The translations under genes and the position numbers were made by a program. 64,000 nt of DNA. It comes from Deroplatys truncata. Lineage: Eukaryota > Arthropoda > Insecta > Mantodea > Mantidae. The stretch is from the NCBI GenBank assembly GCA_030765065.1, contig CM060989.1:34401501-34465500 (forward strand), read 5' to 3'. Of this stretch, positions 1-12,404 are shown one piece after another; the stretch's first letter is position 1, and every line of letters starts with the position of its first letter. The notes below the pieces were generated by a model. That model did no database searches. It was not told the origin of the DNA and worked only from the letters and a program-made list of their open reading frames with translations.

Positions 1-243
1 TGAAAACCTTTGTGTCGCATCTCTGGAAGATACTGAACCTAAATACCAAGTTTGGTGTTTATCCGACTGTTCGTTTCTGAGTTATGCTGTTCAAAGACAC
101 ACACACGGACATGTTTCCAAAAATGCTTTTTTTGGATTCAGGGGATCTCAAAACATATATTTCCGGTGAAATCTCGGTACTGAATTTTTGGGTGGAATAC
201 AATACTTCCCCTACTTACTATATGTAGTAGAGAAAGTAAAAAT
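1..243 (-). mobile_element. Helentron-like repeat, copy 1 (cut by window start)
   Basis: The 5' half of the repeat family also seen at 4663, 50100, 50542, 52925 and 58488, here inverted. Its 5' terminus is the AGTAGAGAAAGT motif near 226-237 followed by a run of A (T on the other strand). Non-coding. Confidence 0.8.
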
Positions 244-381
244 GGAGTGAACAAATTTAAAGACAAAACAGTTAATGAGATTCCTGCAAGACCCGTCATC
301 TGGGATAATATATCCCTAAAAGACTATAGATATAAAATCAAGAGAAGGGAGTGTTTATGTGAGCTTGCCTGTATTTTTTAT

Positions 382-437
382 GAGAGAGGGAGAGGGAGAG
401 GGGGAGGGGGAGAGGGAGGGAGAGAGAGAGGGGGGGG
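382..437. repeat. GA-rich simple repeat
   Basis: About 56 bases of interrupted GGGAGA/GA repeats ending in a G run. It creates spurious ORFs rich in Gly/Arg/Glu or Ser/Pro. Confidence 0.95.
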
Positions 438-1093
438 TTAAGCCTAATCTTAATTCAGCTGATATGGCTGCTCTGAAATTCATCTCCTGTTTTGCTGCTG
501 GTGAAATCATAGACAGCAACAAATTGAAATCTTCTTTCAACATTCTTAGAAAATTCTTGAAGCTGAATTTACCCTCAACTTTCAGTTCAGACAAGGTGCT
601 ATTTACATGGTTTCTATTGCTTAGGAAAGCACATACCCATAAATTTCTTCTTTTATTTTTTGCACTTCTTTCAACAAGCACACATTGTGACTACAGAGAT
701 TAAATATTCATGAGAATCCATGTGATTATTGATATTAACAAATGCAACGTGTTTACACTTTGCCTCACTTGTTAATGCAATGGAGATTGAATGTTGATGA
801 GAATTCCAACTACACATATGACTCGCATTACATGTTTTTAAAGTTGTGTATGTTTAGGGTTGAGTGTTGATTGTTGAGGCAATGGAGACCTGCCTTAAGG
901 TGCTGCAGGCCATTTGGAAAGGTAAATAAACAGAGAATAGCACTATCACCTAACATATATTTCAGAAGCGGTCACCTATAACCCGAAGACATTCTAGTAA
1001 AGTTGTTATCTCCTTGCAAGGAAAGTAATTGTAATTAAAGCAGAAGTAAAGGTATTAGCAATACATATTTTAAAAGCCTGCACAAAATAAGTA
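438..1093. other. Intronic sequence, nothing recognised
   Basis: AT-rich sequence between the GA repeat and the next element. ORFs are short with no family motif. Confidence 0.5.
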
Positions 1094-1699
1094 CAGGGTA
1101 CCCATAAAGTCCCAATACATTTTTATGTTCCTAGTCTGCTACAACACAATAAACGTTATATTAGAACAGAGTAGGACCTTATAAAGCCTAATGCAGTAAA
1201 GCATATCCACCTTCACTATCAATACAACTGTTCCCATCGACTTGTGTTTATACGGAACATGTGCCGTAAGATTTGAAGGTTTATTATCACGCATATGGCT
1301 CTTATTTACGGTTTCAGTTCATGCACATTTGGCATCCTGGTAGCGTAAACTCAACTCTTGATGAAACCCCATGCAAAAAAGTCAAAGGGAGTGATGTCAG
1401 GGGAAGGGAACCCCACATACAATTTGCTGCTCTTCCAATCCACCGGTTAGTAAAGACAGTGTTTGCATAATGGGATGGTGCCCCATTTTGTTGATAAATG
1501 ACAGAGGTAAGGATAATATTCTGTCGTAACTGTGGCTACAACTGCAGCATATCCCAGTAATTGTCTTGTGTTGATAATGAAGGTGGACATGTTGAACTGC
1601 ATTAGACTTTATAAAGCCCTACTCTATCCTAATATAATGTTTACTGTGTTGTAGCAGACAAGGAACATGAAAATGTATTGGGACTTTTTGGATATCCTG
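1094..1699 (-). mobile_element. Mariner-superfamily element with long inverted repeats
   Basis: The two ends are inverted repeats of about 110 bp, starting CAGGGTACCCATAAAG and flanked by TA at 1092-1093 and 1700-1701. On the minus strand a decayed transposase piece is readable around 1330-1480, resembling the N-A-P-x-H-Y...DRWIGR...P-L-T-x-x-x-F-x-x-W-G part of insect mariner-like transposases. The rest of the enzyme is missing, so this is a non-autonomous relic of about 606 bp. Confidence 0.75.
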
Positions 1700-1858
1700 T
1701 AGTACAAAAAGGAAAAGAGTTATATTTCCATTGCGAAAAGTAACATTAAGATCAGGTTTACAAGGTAATAGGGTGGACCACAATTGCTTGTAAAGAAAGA
1801 TTTAATTTGTTAATTATAATTGTTTATAAGAGTTCAAGAGAAAGGTTTAAAATAAATA

Positions 1859-3670
1859 CTGTATTTACATGAATCTAATGCGCACCTTTTTTGACCAAAT
1901 GTAGTACTTAAAATTGTGGTGTGCATTAGATTTGAGTGCACATCCGTTCCATAGAATGTTAGCAACTTCATTCAATTTTTTCGTTTATAACGTCACAATG
2001 GATTTGCTGGAGTCAACATGCATCCGGAAACTCGCAACAAGCTAGCCGCTCATTTATCATTGGCCTATTATTAAGTGTTTTTAGTTACGATATAGAGGAC
2101 AAGGGCAAACAGAGAAGAACGGTATGATGCTTCTTTAAAGCGTAAAGTAATCCTTTATGCTGAAAAAAAAAAAGTAATAGAAAGGCAGGAAGGAAGTTCA
2201 ATGTATCAAAGACCAACGTTCGCTAATGGCGAAAACAGAAATTGGCATTATTTGCTACTAAAGCTAGTAGGAAGAAATTTACAGATCCTCGCAAAGGAAG
2301 ACATCCTGAAGTTGAAGAAAAAGTGTTGGAATTTGTGCCTGAAAGGAGAAAGAATGCACAACCTGTGACTAGCAACACTATACAAAGAAAGCTAAAGAGG
2401 GATTGAAGTTCTTGGTATTCCAAAACAAGAGTTTAAGTCTAAGGCTTTGGTATTAAATGTCACCTAACAATAGGTGAGGCAGTATTTTTAACACTTAAAT
2501 GATTTCAGTCTAATTATATAATATATAAATTTAATAACAGCCCGCCTTAAAGCAATATGTGTATGTAATAGTTTGTAAAATGTATATAACAGTCATTGTA
2601 TTAATATTTATATTATTGTATACATGTTCAATACTGTTATGTGAATGTATTACGTAATTTAATAATGTAGGAGCTGTGAGAATAATAGGTTAAAAGTTGC
2701 TAACAATGAGGTAACAATGAGGTAACTTTGAGGCAATAATGAGTAAGAATGTTTAATAATGCTACTAGTCATTATTGGAGCAACAATAATGTAAATTTTG
2801 AGACAGTTTATAAAATAGCCAATCAACAACCAAAAAAAGACTTAAGTTAAATAAAAGTATTCTATTGGATTAGGAATAGCCAATCAGACACTTGAAATAC
2901 ATAAATTTATAAATTTGGCGGTAGAAATCAAGTCAGTTGCTTGTAGGCAGTGCTCATAACTGCACGCGTTGCTTGTAGACAGTGACACTAGATACGTCCT
3001 CGAGAAATTTAATATGTATTCGTGTAAGACAAAAATAGTTTATGTGTTAAAAAGTGCAAGTAATTAATAAAAAAAAAATCTCACAGCTTTCTATATCAGT
3101 GAAGTGCTATTTAAACAGTGTTAAGCATTGATAAAAGGAGTGAAGTAAAATTATAATCTGTAAGCCTACATTCTTCAGTCGCACCACAACCCTGCTAAGA
3201 CATCCATGTCTCTAACAAAACTACTGACGCAGCTGAGGCAAACATAAATATATAATATTTAAAGAAACAGTCAAATTACAAAGTTAATACTTTTAAATTT
3301 TTTGATGAAGCCTACCGGGTTTCATACGTGCGGTTGCAACTACTACAAGTTCGGCTCCCCAACAGTCAAAATATAATACATCTTCAAACTGACTTTCCAT
3401 ACATAGCAGCAACAAAACCAACTTCAAGTTGGCTCCCAAAATGTGGGGCAAATAACATAAAGACAATAACTTCTTCATAGGGCACTTTCAATTCTATAAT
3501 CTGATGGTTTATATGTATAATAAATCCATATTGTATTAAATAAATTTAGATAAAATGCCTATTATTTATTTTGTGTAATTCATGTGCTTTACATTCGATA
3601 CAAACCCCTTTTTTTCTTCATAGTTTTAAGTTTCAAATATGGGGTGCACATTAGGTTTGTGTAAATACGG
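1859..3670 (+). mobile_element. Pogo/Tigger-like element A, interrupted by a solo LTR
   Basis: Terminal inverted repeats read CTGTATTTACATGAATC and, on the other strand, CCGTATTTACACAAACC, inside TA target bases at 1857-1858 and 3671-3672. The interior is homologous to the element at 9942-11028, including the decayed pogo-type DNA-binding region (around 2160-2440). A solo LTR splits it at 2475-3477. Without the LTR and one copy of its TSD the element would be about 805 bp. Coding potential is lost. Confidence 0.85.
2475..3477 (+). repeat. Solo LTR, family B copy 1
   Basis: Starts TGAGGCAGTATTTT and ends ACTTCTTCA (TG...CA), flanked by a perfect 4-bp duplication TAGG (2471-2474 and 3478-3481). 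The related pogo copy at 10826-10837 shows the empty site. Two relatives occur at 45408-46348 and 54344-55326. A poly(A)-signal-like AATAAA precedes the mid region near 3068. The last 150 bases hold repeats resembling LTR end plus primer-binding site (3341-3365 and 3421-3449). No coding sequence. Confidence 0.9.
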
Positions 3671-3870
3671 TAGTTACATTGCTCTTGACCATTAACTAGT
3701 GCTATTATTTTGAGTAATCTCATGCAAGTTAGTACCTGAAACCTCAGTAGCTGCACAGAACCCTGAGGGAGAGTAAAACAATATTTAATTTCACATATAA
3801 ACTATTACAGGTGGTGCTCATATGTTAAGGCTAATCATTTATCACATAAGATGCCACTTTAACAAATATA

Positions 3871-5894
3871 TCAGGTGTGTTCAAAAAATGACTGAACTTT
3901 TGATATAGTGCATCAACCGGCACAAGTAGCAAGCTGCGGCTACTGAGCGCCCTAGTGACAGGTTTAGACAACAAGCTGCAACTTACCTGATTTTTCTATG
4001 ACCATTAGTCACCTAGCCACAGCTGTTGAAGTGAGGACACATACAAGCTCTTTGTTGTATTAGTTACAATTAAACAGCTTGAAAAACAACAAATGTGTGA
4101 GAAATTTTGCTATAAACTTGGCAAAACTTTTACAGACATATTTCAATTGCTTAACCAAGCATACGAGGAGGACTGTATGAGTAGAGCACAGTGCTATGAG
4201 TGGTTTAAGAGTTTTGAAAAGGGCAGAATGTCAATTGATGAGGATCCCAGGACCAGAGGACCTTCCACATCAACAGATGATGATCATGTCGAGGGTGTTC
4301 ACAATGTGATTTGTGGAAATCATTGTTTAACTGTTCAAGAAGTTCCTGACGAAGTGACCATCAGTATAGGATCATGCCATCAAATTTTGACTGAAAAACT
4401 TCAGATGTGTTTTATCAGTGCAAAATTCATGCTGTGTCTTTTGACTGATGATCAGAAAAAGAATCATGTTAAAATCACGACAGGAGTTCCTGGTGCTGCA
4501 AATGGCAATGAAAACTTCCTTGAAGACATCATAACAGATGAGACATGGGTTTATGGGTATGATGTTGAAATGAAGATGCAGTTGTTGCAGTGGGGGGAAA
4601 AGTGTCTCCTCATTCAAAAACAGCACACATGAGCTGGTCAAAGATGAAGGAGATGCTGTTTTTTACTTTGTCTACTACGTATAGTAAGTAGGGGAAGTAT
4701 TGTATTCCACCCAAAAATTCGATACCGAGATTTCACCGGAAATACATGTTTTGAGACCCCCTGAATCCAAAAAAAGCATTTTTGGAAACATGTCCGTGTG
4801 TGTGTGTGTGTGTGAACAGCATAACTCAGAAATGAACAGTTGGATAAGCACCAAACTTGGTATTTAGGTTCAGTATCTTCCAGAGATGCCACACGAAGGT
4901 TTTCAAGAAAATCCCCCCACCCCAGATTACCCTTTACATGGAACATTTTTTGAAAATTTGAATTTCCTCAATAATGGCTCTAACGATTTTGATTAAAATA
5001 TCATATGTTTAAGATATTTTCATGACAAATGAAATGTATATCTCAAATTTTATGGGAATGTCTCCAAAAGTATTCTTCATTGTGAATGACTTTTGCATAA
5101 CTGGTAAACCATAAGAGATAGACAAAAGTTTACTACACAAAAAATGTAGATCGTGTTAAAATACACAATTTATATCATACATCTTTTTTGTTGAGTGAAA
5201 CATTTTTGAGATATTGCTTGTTATTCCCTTAAATTTTCAAATACTTACACGTTTTTCTCAAATTCGTTATTCATTTTTTTTTGTCCTGGTAATGCAAAGA
5301 GAATGGAATACTCCACATAGCAACCAGCTCTTAAAATATTTGACTATCGCTTAAAGCCTACCATATTCCCCTTGCATCTACAAGAAAATTAGCAATAAGA
5401 TTAACATCTCGATTAACATGAAGCATATGGAGGATAAGCATTTGTAAAAATAGTTTGTACAAGAGTAGAGAAAGTCATGTGAGTGTAACACATCATATTT
5501 TTTTTTTTACTGGAAAGGTATTGTCTGTCATGAATTTGGCTCATGTGTCACGCCTTATCCACAGTTACCTGGCAAAACATCAGACTCCCATTGTGCCTCA
5601 TCCACAATGTTCTCTGGACTTAGCCCCAGCAGACATTTTCTTGTTTCCCAAACTTAAAACCACTTTGAAAGGACATAGTTTCCAAACTATAAGTGAGATT
5701 CAGGACAATGTGACAAGAAACCTGCACGCTATCCCAGAAAGTGTGTTCCAGGAGGCATTCCAAAAGTGGGAGTTACATTGGGAACAGTGTATCGCCAGTA
5801 GAGGGGACTACTTTGAGGGTAACAGTGTTTAAAATGTTGTAAAATGAGCAATACAGATATTATGGCAAACGTTCACCCTTTTTTTGAACACATC
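3871..5894 (+). mobile_element. Mariner transposon split by Helentron-like repeat
   Basis: Inverted repeats (AGGTGTGTTCAAAAA on the left, its complement on the right) lie inside TA at 3869-3870 and 5895-5896. The transposase pseudogene starts at 4093 (MCEKFCYKLGKTFTD) with the N-terminal HTH region (YEWFKSFEKGRMS) and first-catalytic-Asp region (ITDETWVYGYDVE, Asp present). It is frameshifted near 4605, interrupted by the repeat at 4663-5500, and resumes to GDYFEGNSV at 5829. The second catalytic block has a deletion; SLDLAPADIFLFPKLK marks the third, where the expected Asp is Ala-Asp shifted. Inactive. Confidence 0.9.
4663..5500 (+). mobile_element. Helentron-like repeat, copy 2
   Basis: Inserted in a T-run of the mariner coding region. 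The 5' motif ACTTTGTCTACT (4665-4676) is matched by its inverse AGTAGAGAAAGT (5464-5475) just inside the 3' end. A hairpin-forming ATGTGAGTGTAACACAT (5477-5493) follows and the element closes in CATCATATTT. A short TG repeat lies at about 4796-4813. Non-coding. The class assignment is inferred from architecture, not from a replicase. Confidence 0.75.
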
Positions 5895-5977
5895 TAATGC
5901 TGTTAATTTTACTAACAGCCAGCCAAATAACATGTATGCTAATGATATAGAACTAACTGAACATGAGTAACACATAC

Positions 5978-6181
5978 CTGCATCTTTAGACCTCTAAACC
6001 TCAAATCACCATCTTGTAGTACAGAATCTACTCCATCCACACTGCTAGCAGTTCGAGTGCTGCCAGTAGGATTGGGTGCTCCCAACTGCTCAAACTGCGC
6101 TGACCAAAATATTTCATCTGGAAAGTATTTCCTAAGTGCACAGTTCCTTCCTGCTTCAGTTTCCAAATATGGTACTGTGAA
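5978..6181 (-). CDS. PIKfyve: PIKfyve exon: conserved segment after the linker
   Basis: Starts FTV and PYLETEAGRNCALRKYFP, then DEIFWSAQF, matching human FLLTEKGMRCSTRDYFAEQVYWS. Two AG acceptors lie close together; TACTGTTAG at 6182 is chosen because it alone keeps phase 0 with the exon ending at 15648, while TTCACAG seven bases further in would break the frame. The donor is ATGCAG/GTATGT; 204 bp. A mariner ends only about 80 bp past the donor, at 5894. Confidence 0.93.
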
Positions 6182-6916
6182 CTAACAGTAACACAATGTG
6201 TAAGACATGCCTATATGAACTGAAATAATTCATTTGCAAGTTTATTGCATGTTTTAATAATTTATGGTTAAGCAACATATTATCAGCTTACTGCAAACAA
6301 GTCTATAAGTCACATTTGTGTAATTCTGAGAGAAATGGACTTTTGCATCAAACGTTTCATCCCTGGTATTGCCATATGGCAAAACTACTTTCCTTTTAAT
6401 ATTCTTTCTAAGTTTCCAGCTCAATCTTTTCCTGGGTTTTAAATTAGGGCTCTTTTTCTGGAGTAACCTGGAGGATGCATGTCTTTAAACTTTTAGGACC
6501 CTGCAGATGCGAGACAAATAATTATCATTTCTTTTAAGGATAAATCTAAAAATTGACTTTAATATTGACTAACATTATTTTTATATGCTATCATGTGAAT
6601 TGTCATGTTCAAAGTTTCCAGGATTACCATAAAGACAAGACATTTTCAACATTCTCCCATGAAAACAGAGTTGATTGCAGGAACAATGTTTAGTCAATGG
6701 TTAAAGTTTGACTGTCATGTTGAAGACTATAAAACTATGTTTAAGAGCCAATATTTAAACACCAGTGATAACACTGTTTAACTCCAAAATTCATACTGCA
6801 ATGGATGGCATTAACAATATCTCTATGTGGATATAGTATCAGAGAGATATCCCGGAGGTTAGAAGTCATCCTTTTCATAAAACTCTCTTCCTGATTGCAG
6901 CAATCGTTTCCAATTA

Positions 6917-8190
6917 TGAGGGCAGTCCCAGAAGTACCCGACCTGACGTATACATAGCAGTCATTATTTCAAACAAATGATTATGGTAGAAAGTATCAGC
7001 CTTATAAAGCTTAAGTTTGAAGTTTGACGATGCTACGTTGTTTAGTAATTGTTTGGCAGCCATTAATAGTGAAATCTCTCAGCAAATTTGTAAACATGGA
7101 TAAAACTGGCCATCGTTATGTGACACAATAGTTTCGTTTGAAAGGTCTTAGTCCAACTAATATTAAAGCTGAGCTAGATTCTACTCTGGGGGAGTCTGTT
7201 CCTTCGTTTACAAGAGTAAAATATTGGGTGGCAGAGTTTAAGCGAGACGAGCTGCCAAGACGAACATCGCAGTGGTCGACCAAATGAGGTGACCACGCCA
7301 GAAATTGTGAAGAAAATCCACAAAATTGTATTGGATGATCGTCGACTGAAAGTGCGCGAGCTAGCAGGCATCGTAGGCATTTCAAAAAGTGCTGTACATT
7401 GCACACTAACTGAAAATTTTGACATGAGAAAGCTGTGCTCAAGATGGCTGCTGTGTTTACTCACAATGGAACAAAGGCAGCGTCATGAGGATGTTTCAGT
7501 TGAGTGTTTCACTGCAATAAAGCCGAGTTTTTGCGTCAATTCATAACCATGGATGAAACATGGGTCCATCACTTCACACCTGAGAAGAAGGAACAGTCAA
7601 AACAGTGGATTGAAAGGGGAGAATAGGCTACAAAGAAGGCGAAGACAGCTCCATCTACAGGCAATGTCATGGCATCAGTTTTTTGGGATGTGCATGGGAT
7701 AATTTTTGATTATCTTCAAAAAGGAAAAGTAATCAATGGCAAGTATTATGCAAACTTATTGCAGCTTTTGAATGATGAAATTAAGCAAAAATGGTTGCAT
7801 TTAGCCAAAAAAGAAAGTTTTGTTTCATCAAGACAATGCACCAGTTCACACATCCATTATCGCCATGGCCAAAATCAATGAGTTAAGGTATGAATTGCTT
7901 CATGTAACCTATTCCCCAGACATAGCCCCCACCAATTATTTTCTGTTTCCAAAGTTGAAGAAATGGCTTGGTGGTAAAAGATTTGCGAACAATGAAGAGG
8001 TGGAGTTTGCAGTTGATGGCTATTTTGCAGAACTTGGCGGTTCTCACTATAAACAGGGTATCAAAGCTATTGAACATTGCTGGGAAAAGTGTATTGAGAT
8101 GAAAGGAGACTATGTAGAGAAATAAAGATGTTTTTTTCCAAAATTTGTGTGTTTTCTTTGTTAGGTCGGGTACTTCTGGAACAGCCCTCG
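6917..8190 (+). mobile_element. Mariner transposon, decayed
   Basis: About 30-bp inverted repeats (GAGGGCAGTCCCAGAAGTAC on the left) lie inside TA at 6915-6916 and 8191-8192; length 1274 bp. The transposase pseudogene runs 7097-8125 with several stops and frameshifts. Visible blocks are LDDRRLKVRELAGIVGIS (HTH), MDETWVHHFTPEKKEQSKQW (first Asp), FHQDNAPVHTS (second Asp) and YSPDIAPTNYFLFPKLKKW (third Asp region, here Asn), ending GDYVEK. Inactive. Confidence 0.92.
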
Positions 8191-8619
8191 TATATGCAAG
8201 TCAAGCATGATTTTGCTTCTCAAAAGAAACCGTAATGGAATGAGATTGAGCACCTACTACAGCATGATACAAGATGTTATCCACTGCCCACATTGCAGCA
8301 TCTTCTGATACTACAGTTCTTGGCAACTGGTGTATTTATGTACATATTTTGCAACATCATTAACATATATGCATCAACTGTAAGCAGGACTTTAGACTGT
8401 GTGCTTTCTGCAATGAACACACATGAAATAACTGTTTTGCATAATAAATTTTCGAAACAATGAGTAGCTGCCTTTCATTAAACAAGAGTTCGCTGTCCTT
8501 TCATGGCAAGTGTTAATTCTTGAGTATGTTACATAACCTCTTTATTATACATTATTCTGGCTATTTGCTTTACGCTTTGGAATGCAATGATGCAATTGTA
8601 TTTATTTATTTACATTATT
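8191..8619. other. Intronic sequence, nothing recognised
   Basis: No ORF or repeat with a recognisable family signature. Confidence 0.5.
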
Positions 8620-8765
8620 ATTTTATTTTAGGGATAATTATCCTGGCATAATGGGCTCCATTGATTGCACCCATATCAGAATAGCCTATCCTCTGCGTGA
8701 TAGGGCTGTTGTGTACATAAATCAGATAGTAATGCATTTGGCAGCAAACTTTTCTCAGAATTGAC
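8620..8765 (+). pseudogene. PIF/Harbinger transposase (HARBI1-like) fragment
   Basis: Reads NYPGIMGSIDCTHIRIAYP, the first catalytic block (GxIDxTH) of PIF/Harbinger DDE nucleases, then about 20 more residues before a stop. Some 110 bases on, a stretch resembling KMEAALKTKYDADHKKAEL could be the tail of the Myb/SANT partner protein, but this is weak. No inverted repeats were placed. Confidence 0.65.
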
Positions 8766-8965
8766 TATTATAAGCTTTGCTCTCCAGCATTACCTTAAGA
8801 TGTTGGAAAGCATGGTCTTTTCTTTGAAAGAATGTTTACAACTCATTTGACCATGATGGTTTGTTTATAAAACAAAAGATGGAAGCAGCTCTTAAAACAA
8901 AAATATGATGCTGACCATAAAAAAGCTGAATTATAATTGAAAGAAATCACCAAAGAGTAATATTC

Positions 8966-9941
8966 CATACTTCATTTTCACAGCTAATATCCAAACCTAA
9001 ACAATGTCTAGCTAACACCAGTTAAACACTGTCTAAGCAATGGAAATGTGTTACTAACTTACAGATGGTTTAGCTAGGGAGTGTTTAATGGTTTAAACAA
9101 GTTATCATTTCCATAATTGGCCCATAGTGTGTCTTTGTATCAATCAATGAGAGAAATAATTTCCTCCATTGTGTTTATTACAAGAGCTGTCGTGCAACTA
9201 TCTACTGTCAACAATTTTCTGTTTAGCAAGTTAGTTGGCCCTCTGTTGCAGCCATTTAAACCTAAAGAGTTATATAAACTCTTGGTTTTTGAAAGGAAGA
9301 CATCTTCACTTGAAGGGTAAGCAGAGAGTATGTGATGACTACAGCTGCTGTAATGTACAATGCAGTCGTTTTAAGGTGAGGCCACAGACTGGCTACATAT
9401 CTATCACGCTGTACTGCAGTGTCCTTGGTACTTTTCCAATGCACAACTGGTGGTGCTGATGCATTCAAGGTTATCCTTATCATCTGTGTTTTCAGTCGCT
9501 GCTGTGTTAGTGCTGTAAAGAGTGTTGACATTGTGCATCTCAAAGGTGAAAGTTTATTCAAGACATCTGTGACGAGTGTGATTTGCTTAAGAGTGTTAGT
9601 GTCTTCTTATTAGTCCACTGCAATGCCTGCCAACAAATTTTTATGTATGATACATGCGTAAAAACCATATCATGTAGACAATTTCAGGAGACATTTCTTT
9701 ATATTCCAGTTCCAGCTAGAGAAACTGTTAGACATCTGGTTAATAAGTTTATAACAACAAGATTGGTAAACCTAAGAAGCAAAAATGAGATGTTCTAATG
9801 AAGGAATAAATTGACAAAATTGGTGCATTTACTTGTGGGGAACCCTAAAAAATAAAGTTTATGGGAATAACCTCCATACCATAGAAGAACTTAGGCTCAA
9901 TATAAAAACAAAAATTATGAACATTATGTATGAAGAACTTA
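8966..9941. other. Intronic sequence, nothing recognised
   Basis: Several overlapping ORFs of 60-100 codons on both strands, none with a domain signature or supported splice sites. Confidence 0.45.
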
Positions 9942-11028
9942 CCGTATTTACGAATGTAATGCACATCTTTTTTGACCAAATGTAGTACTCAAAATTGTGG
10001 TGCGCATTAGATTCGAGTGCAAATCCGTTCCACAGAATGCCAGTAACTTCATTCTAATTTTTTGTTTATTATGTCACAATGGATTGCTGGAGTTAACATG
10101 CATCCAGAAACTCGCAACAAACTAGCTGGTCATTTATCATTGGCCTATTATTGAGTGTTTTTAGTTACGATATGGAGGGTAAGGGCAAACAGAAGAACGT
10201 CTTATGATACTTTTTGAAAGCATAAAGTAATCCTTTGTGCTGAAAAAATGGTAATAGAAAGGCAGGAAGGAAGTTCAATGTATTAGAGAGCATTGTTTGC
10301 TTGTGGCAAAAGCAGAAATTGTCATTATTTGCTACTAAAGCTAGTAAGAAGAAATTTATGGGTCCTCGCAAAGGAAGACCTCCTGAAGTTGAAGAAAAAG
10401 TGTTGAAATTTGTGTGTGAAAGGAGGAAGAATGGGCAACTTGTGACTAGTGACACTATACAAAAGAAAGCTAAAGAGGAGCCTGAAGTTCTTGATATTCC
10501 AAAACAAGAGTTTAAAGCTAGGCGTGGATGGGTGGATCGTTTCATGCAGCAGACGGGTTATCTCTAAGGTGCTGTACAAAAATGTGTCAGAAGCTTCTTG
10601 CAGTTTTTGAGGACAAACTACAAACGTTTCAGCGGTATGTCATTTCACTTCGGAAGAAAAACAAAATTCCATGGGGCAAACAGGCAACGCTGATGAAATG
10701 CCAATTTGGTTTGACATGCTGTGGAACTGTACTATAACTGAGAATGGGACAAAGGAAGTTATTATCGAAACAACAGGCGCAAAAACAGTGCGTAACACTA
10801 ATTTTGTTCTTTAACAATGTGTCACCTAACAATAGGGCAATTTCAATTCTATAATCTGATGGTTTATATATATATGATAAATCCATTGTTGTATTAAATA
10901 AATTTAAGGGAGATACCTATTACCTATTTTCTATCATTGATGCACTTTAAATTCGATACAAACCGTTTTTTTTTTTTATAATTTTAAGTTTCAAACATGG
11001 GGTGCGCATTAGATTCACGTAAATACGG
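9942..11028 (+). mobile_element. Pogo/Tigger-like element B
   Basis: Inverted repeats CCGTATTTACGAATG and CCGTATTTACGTGAATC lie inside TA (9940-9941 and 11029-11030); 1087 bp. The transposase remnant includes GPRKGRPPEVEEKVLKFV and QEFKARRGWVDRF (10352-10550), typical of the pogo/CENP-B-type DNA-binding region, then KMCQKLLAVFEDKLQTFQRY (10580-10640) in another frame. The catalytic domain is missing. It is a sibling of the element at 1859 and preserves the empty site of the LTR there. Confidence 0.85.
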
Positions 11029-11934
11029 TATATGTGTGAATGTAAACTTCATCCAAAGATACCAGGAATGTTTTCACATATATGGACACCACTTATAACA
11101 AGGCATGTTACTATCACTCGTGAGTAAGTGGGAGTTACAGAAAGAAAAACCCCCAGTGTATTAGACAGTATGCAGAGCACGTATACACATGATCCATGGC
11201 CTCACCATAAAATGATCACACTGTATTACTTATATCTAATAATAATACCTACATTACTATTTGTTTCACACTTCCTTCTAAGCAGGAAACATATTAAACT
11301 TTATCATTACTGATTATGTCAAGTATTCCCAAATTTTGTTTTTAGAAAAGTCCTGGTTTAAACAAATTGTTAACGGGTAGCACTTCTATACATAGGTACC
11401 AATCTCTCTGCTAATGATAGCTTTTCCTTCGGATGCATCTGAAGAACTTGAAACACTGTTAAATACTGTTTGCATTTTGGCAGTGTACTATTTTCCATAA
11501 TGCAATTACATATGGTAAACTTTGGATAATATTCAGCAAATGCTCAAATTGTTTGATATAATACAACAGCATAATTGTTATGATGTATTCTTTGACATTT
11601 GATAAAATACTTTAACATCATGGCTGCTAACATTATAACTCATGCATTTCATCAAGCTTTTACAGAGAACTAACTTGTATCTTATTAACTGCAAAGACAA
11701 CTGTGAACATCTTTTGAGAAGCTTCTGAACGCTTTGATGCACTTCTGTCTACGCATCATAACACTATCTCAGTAGCAGACAACTAGTTACATTAATGGAC
11801 AATTGCTATGTGATTTTCTGGATTGTTTGAGGTTAGAATTCTAATATCAAATGAAAAAAATATAGGTATAGAGGAACTAACTTTTAACTGTTCAAAAAGC
11901 AGCTAATTATAGAACTGGTTACCAAGTATACAGG
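11029..11934. other. Intronic sequence, nothing recognised
   Basis: AT-rich, with no recognised feature. Confidence 0.45.
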
Positions 11935-12085
11935 AATTATTGACTCAAAAAAGAAACAGATTTACTTAAATTAAGATGAAGGTTGCAGCCTGGGAGAAAA
12001 TCCATGAGGAATTTAATTGCAATGCATGTATTTTTCCTGATCCAGTAAGAAACAGCAGCACCAAAAGGATCAGGTGCAAAGAGCA
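11935..12085 (+). pseudogene. Possible Myb/SANT-like domain fragment
   Basis: The reading AAWEKIHEEFNCN followed by RIRCKEH resembles the Myb/SANT-like DNA-binding partner encoded by PIF/Harbinger elements, with stops on either side. The match is short and from memory; it could be chance. Confidence 0.35.
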
Positions 12086-12404
12086 TTAAGAATTGTTTAA
12101 AATTGGTGGTAGATACTACACTGAAGGTAAAGTGGACCAAAATGTGTTATCATGTATAAAAATTTTCAAATAAGCAAATCCACATCAACAGCTTGGTTTG
12201 CAGCAACCATTTTCCAATTTCTATTTGTTAAATACCTTAACAGAAAGGAATAGCAATGTTAACTTAACATGAAGTTTATCACACTGTTACAACTAACATT
12301 GTTTGATGAAACAGAATTTATATTAAATTCAGTATAAAATCACTAACATTGTGTTAAAATTGAACATTTTAATATGTTAAATATGCCCTTATTGTAATAC
12401 CTTA

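Noticed and set aside
359-703. ORFs across the GA repeat on both strands
   Set aside because: Produced by low-complexity sequence; Gly/Arg/Glu or Ser/Pro runs only.
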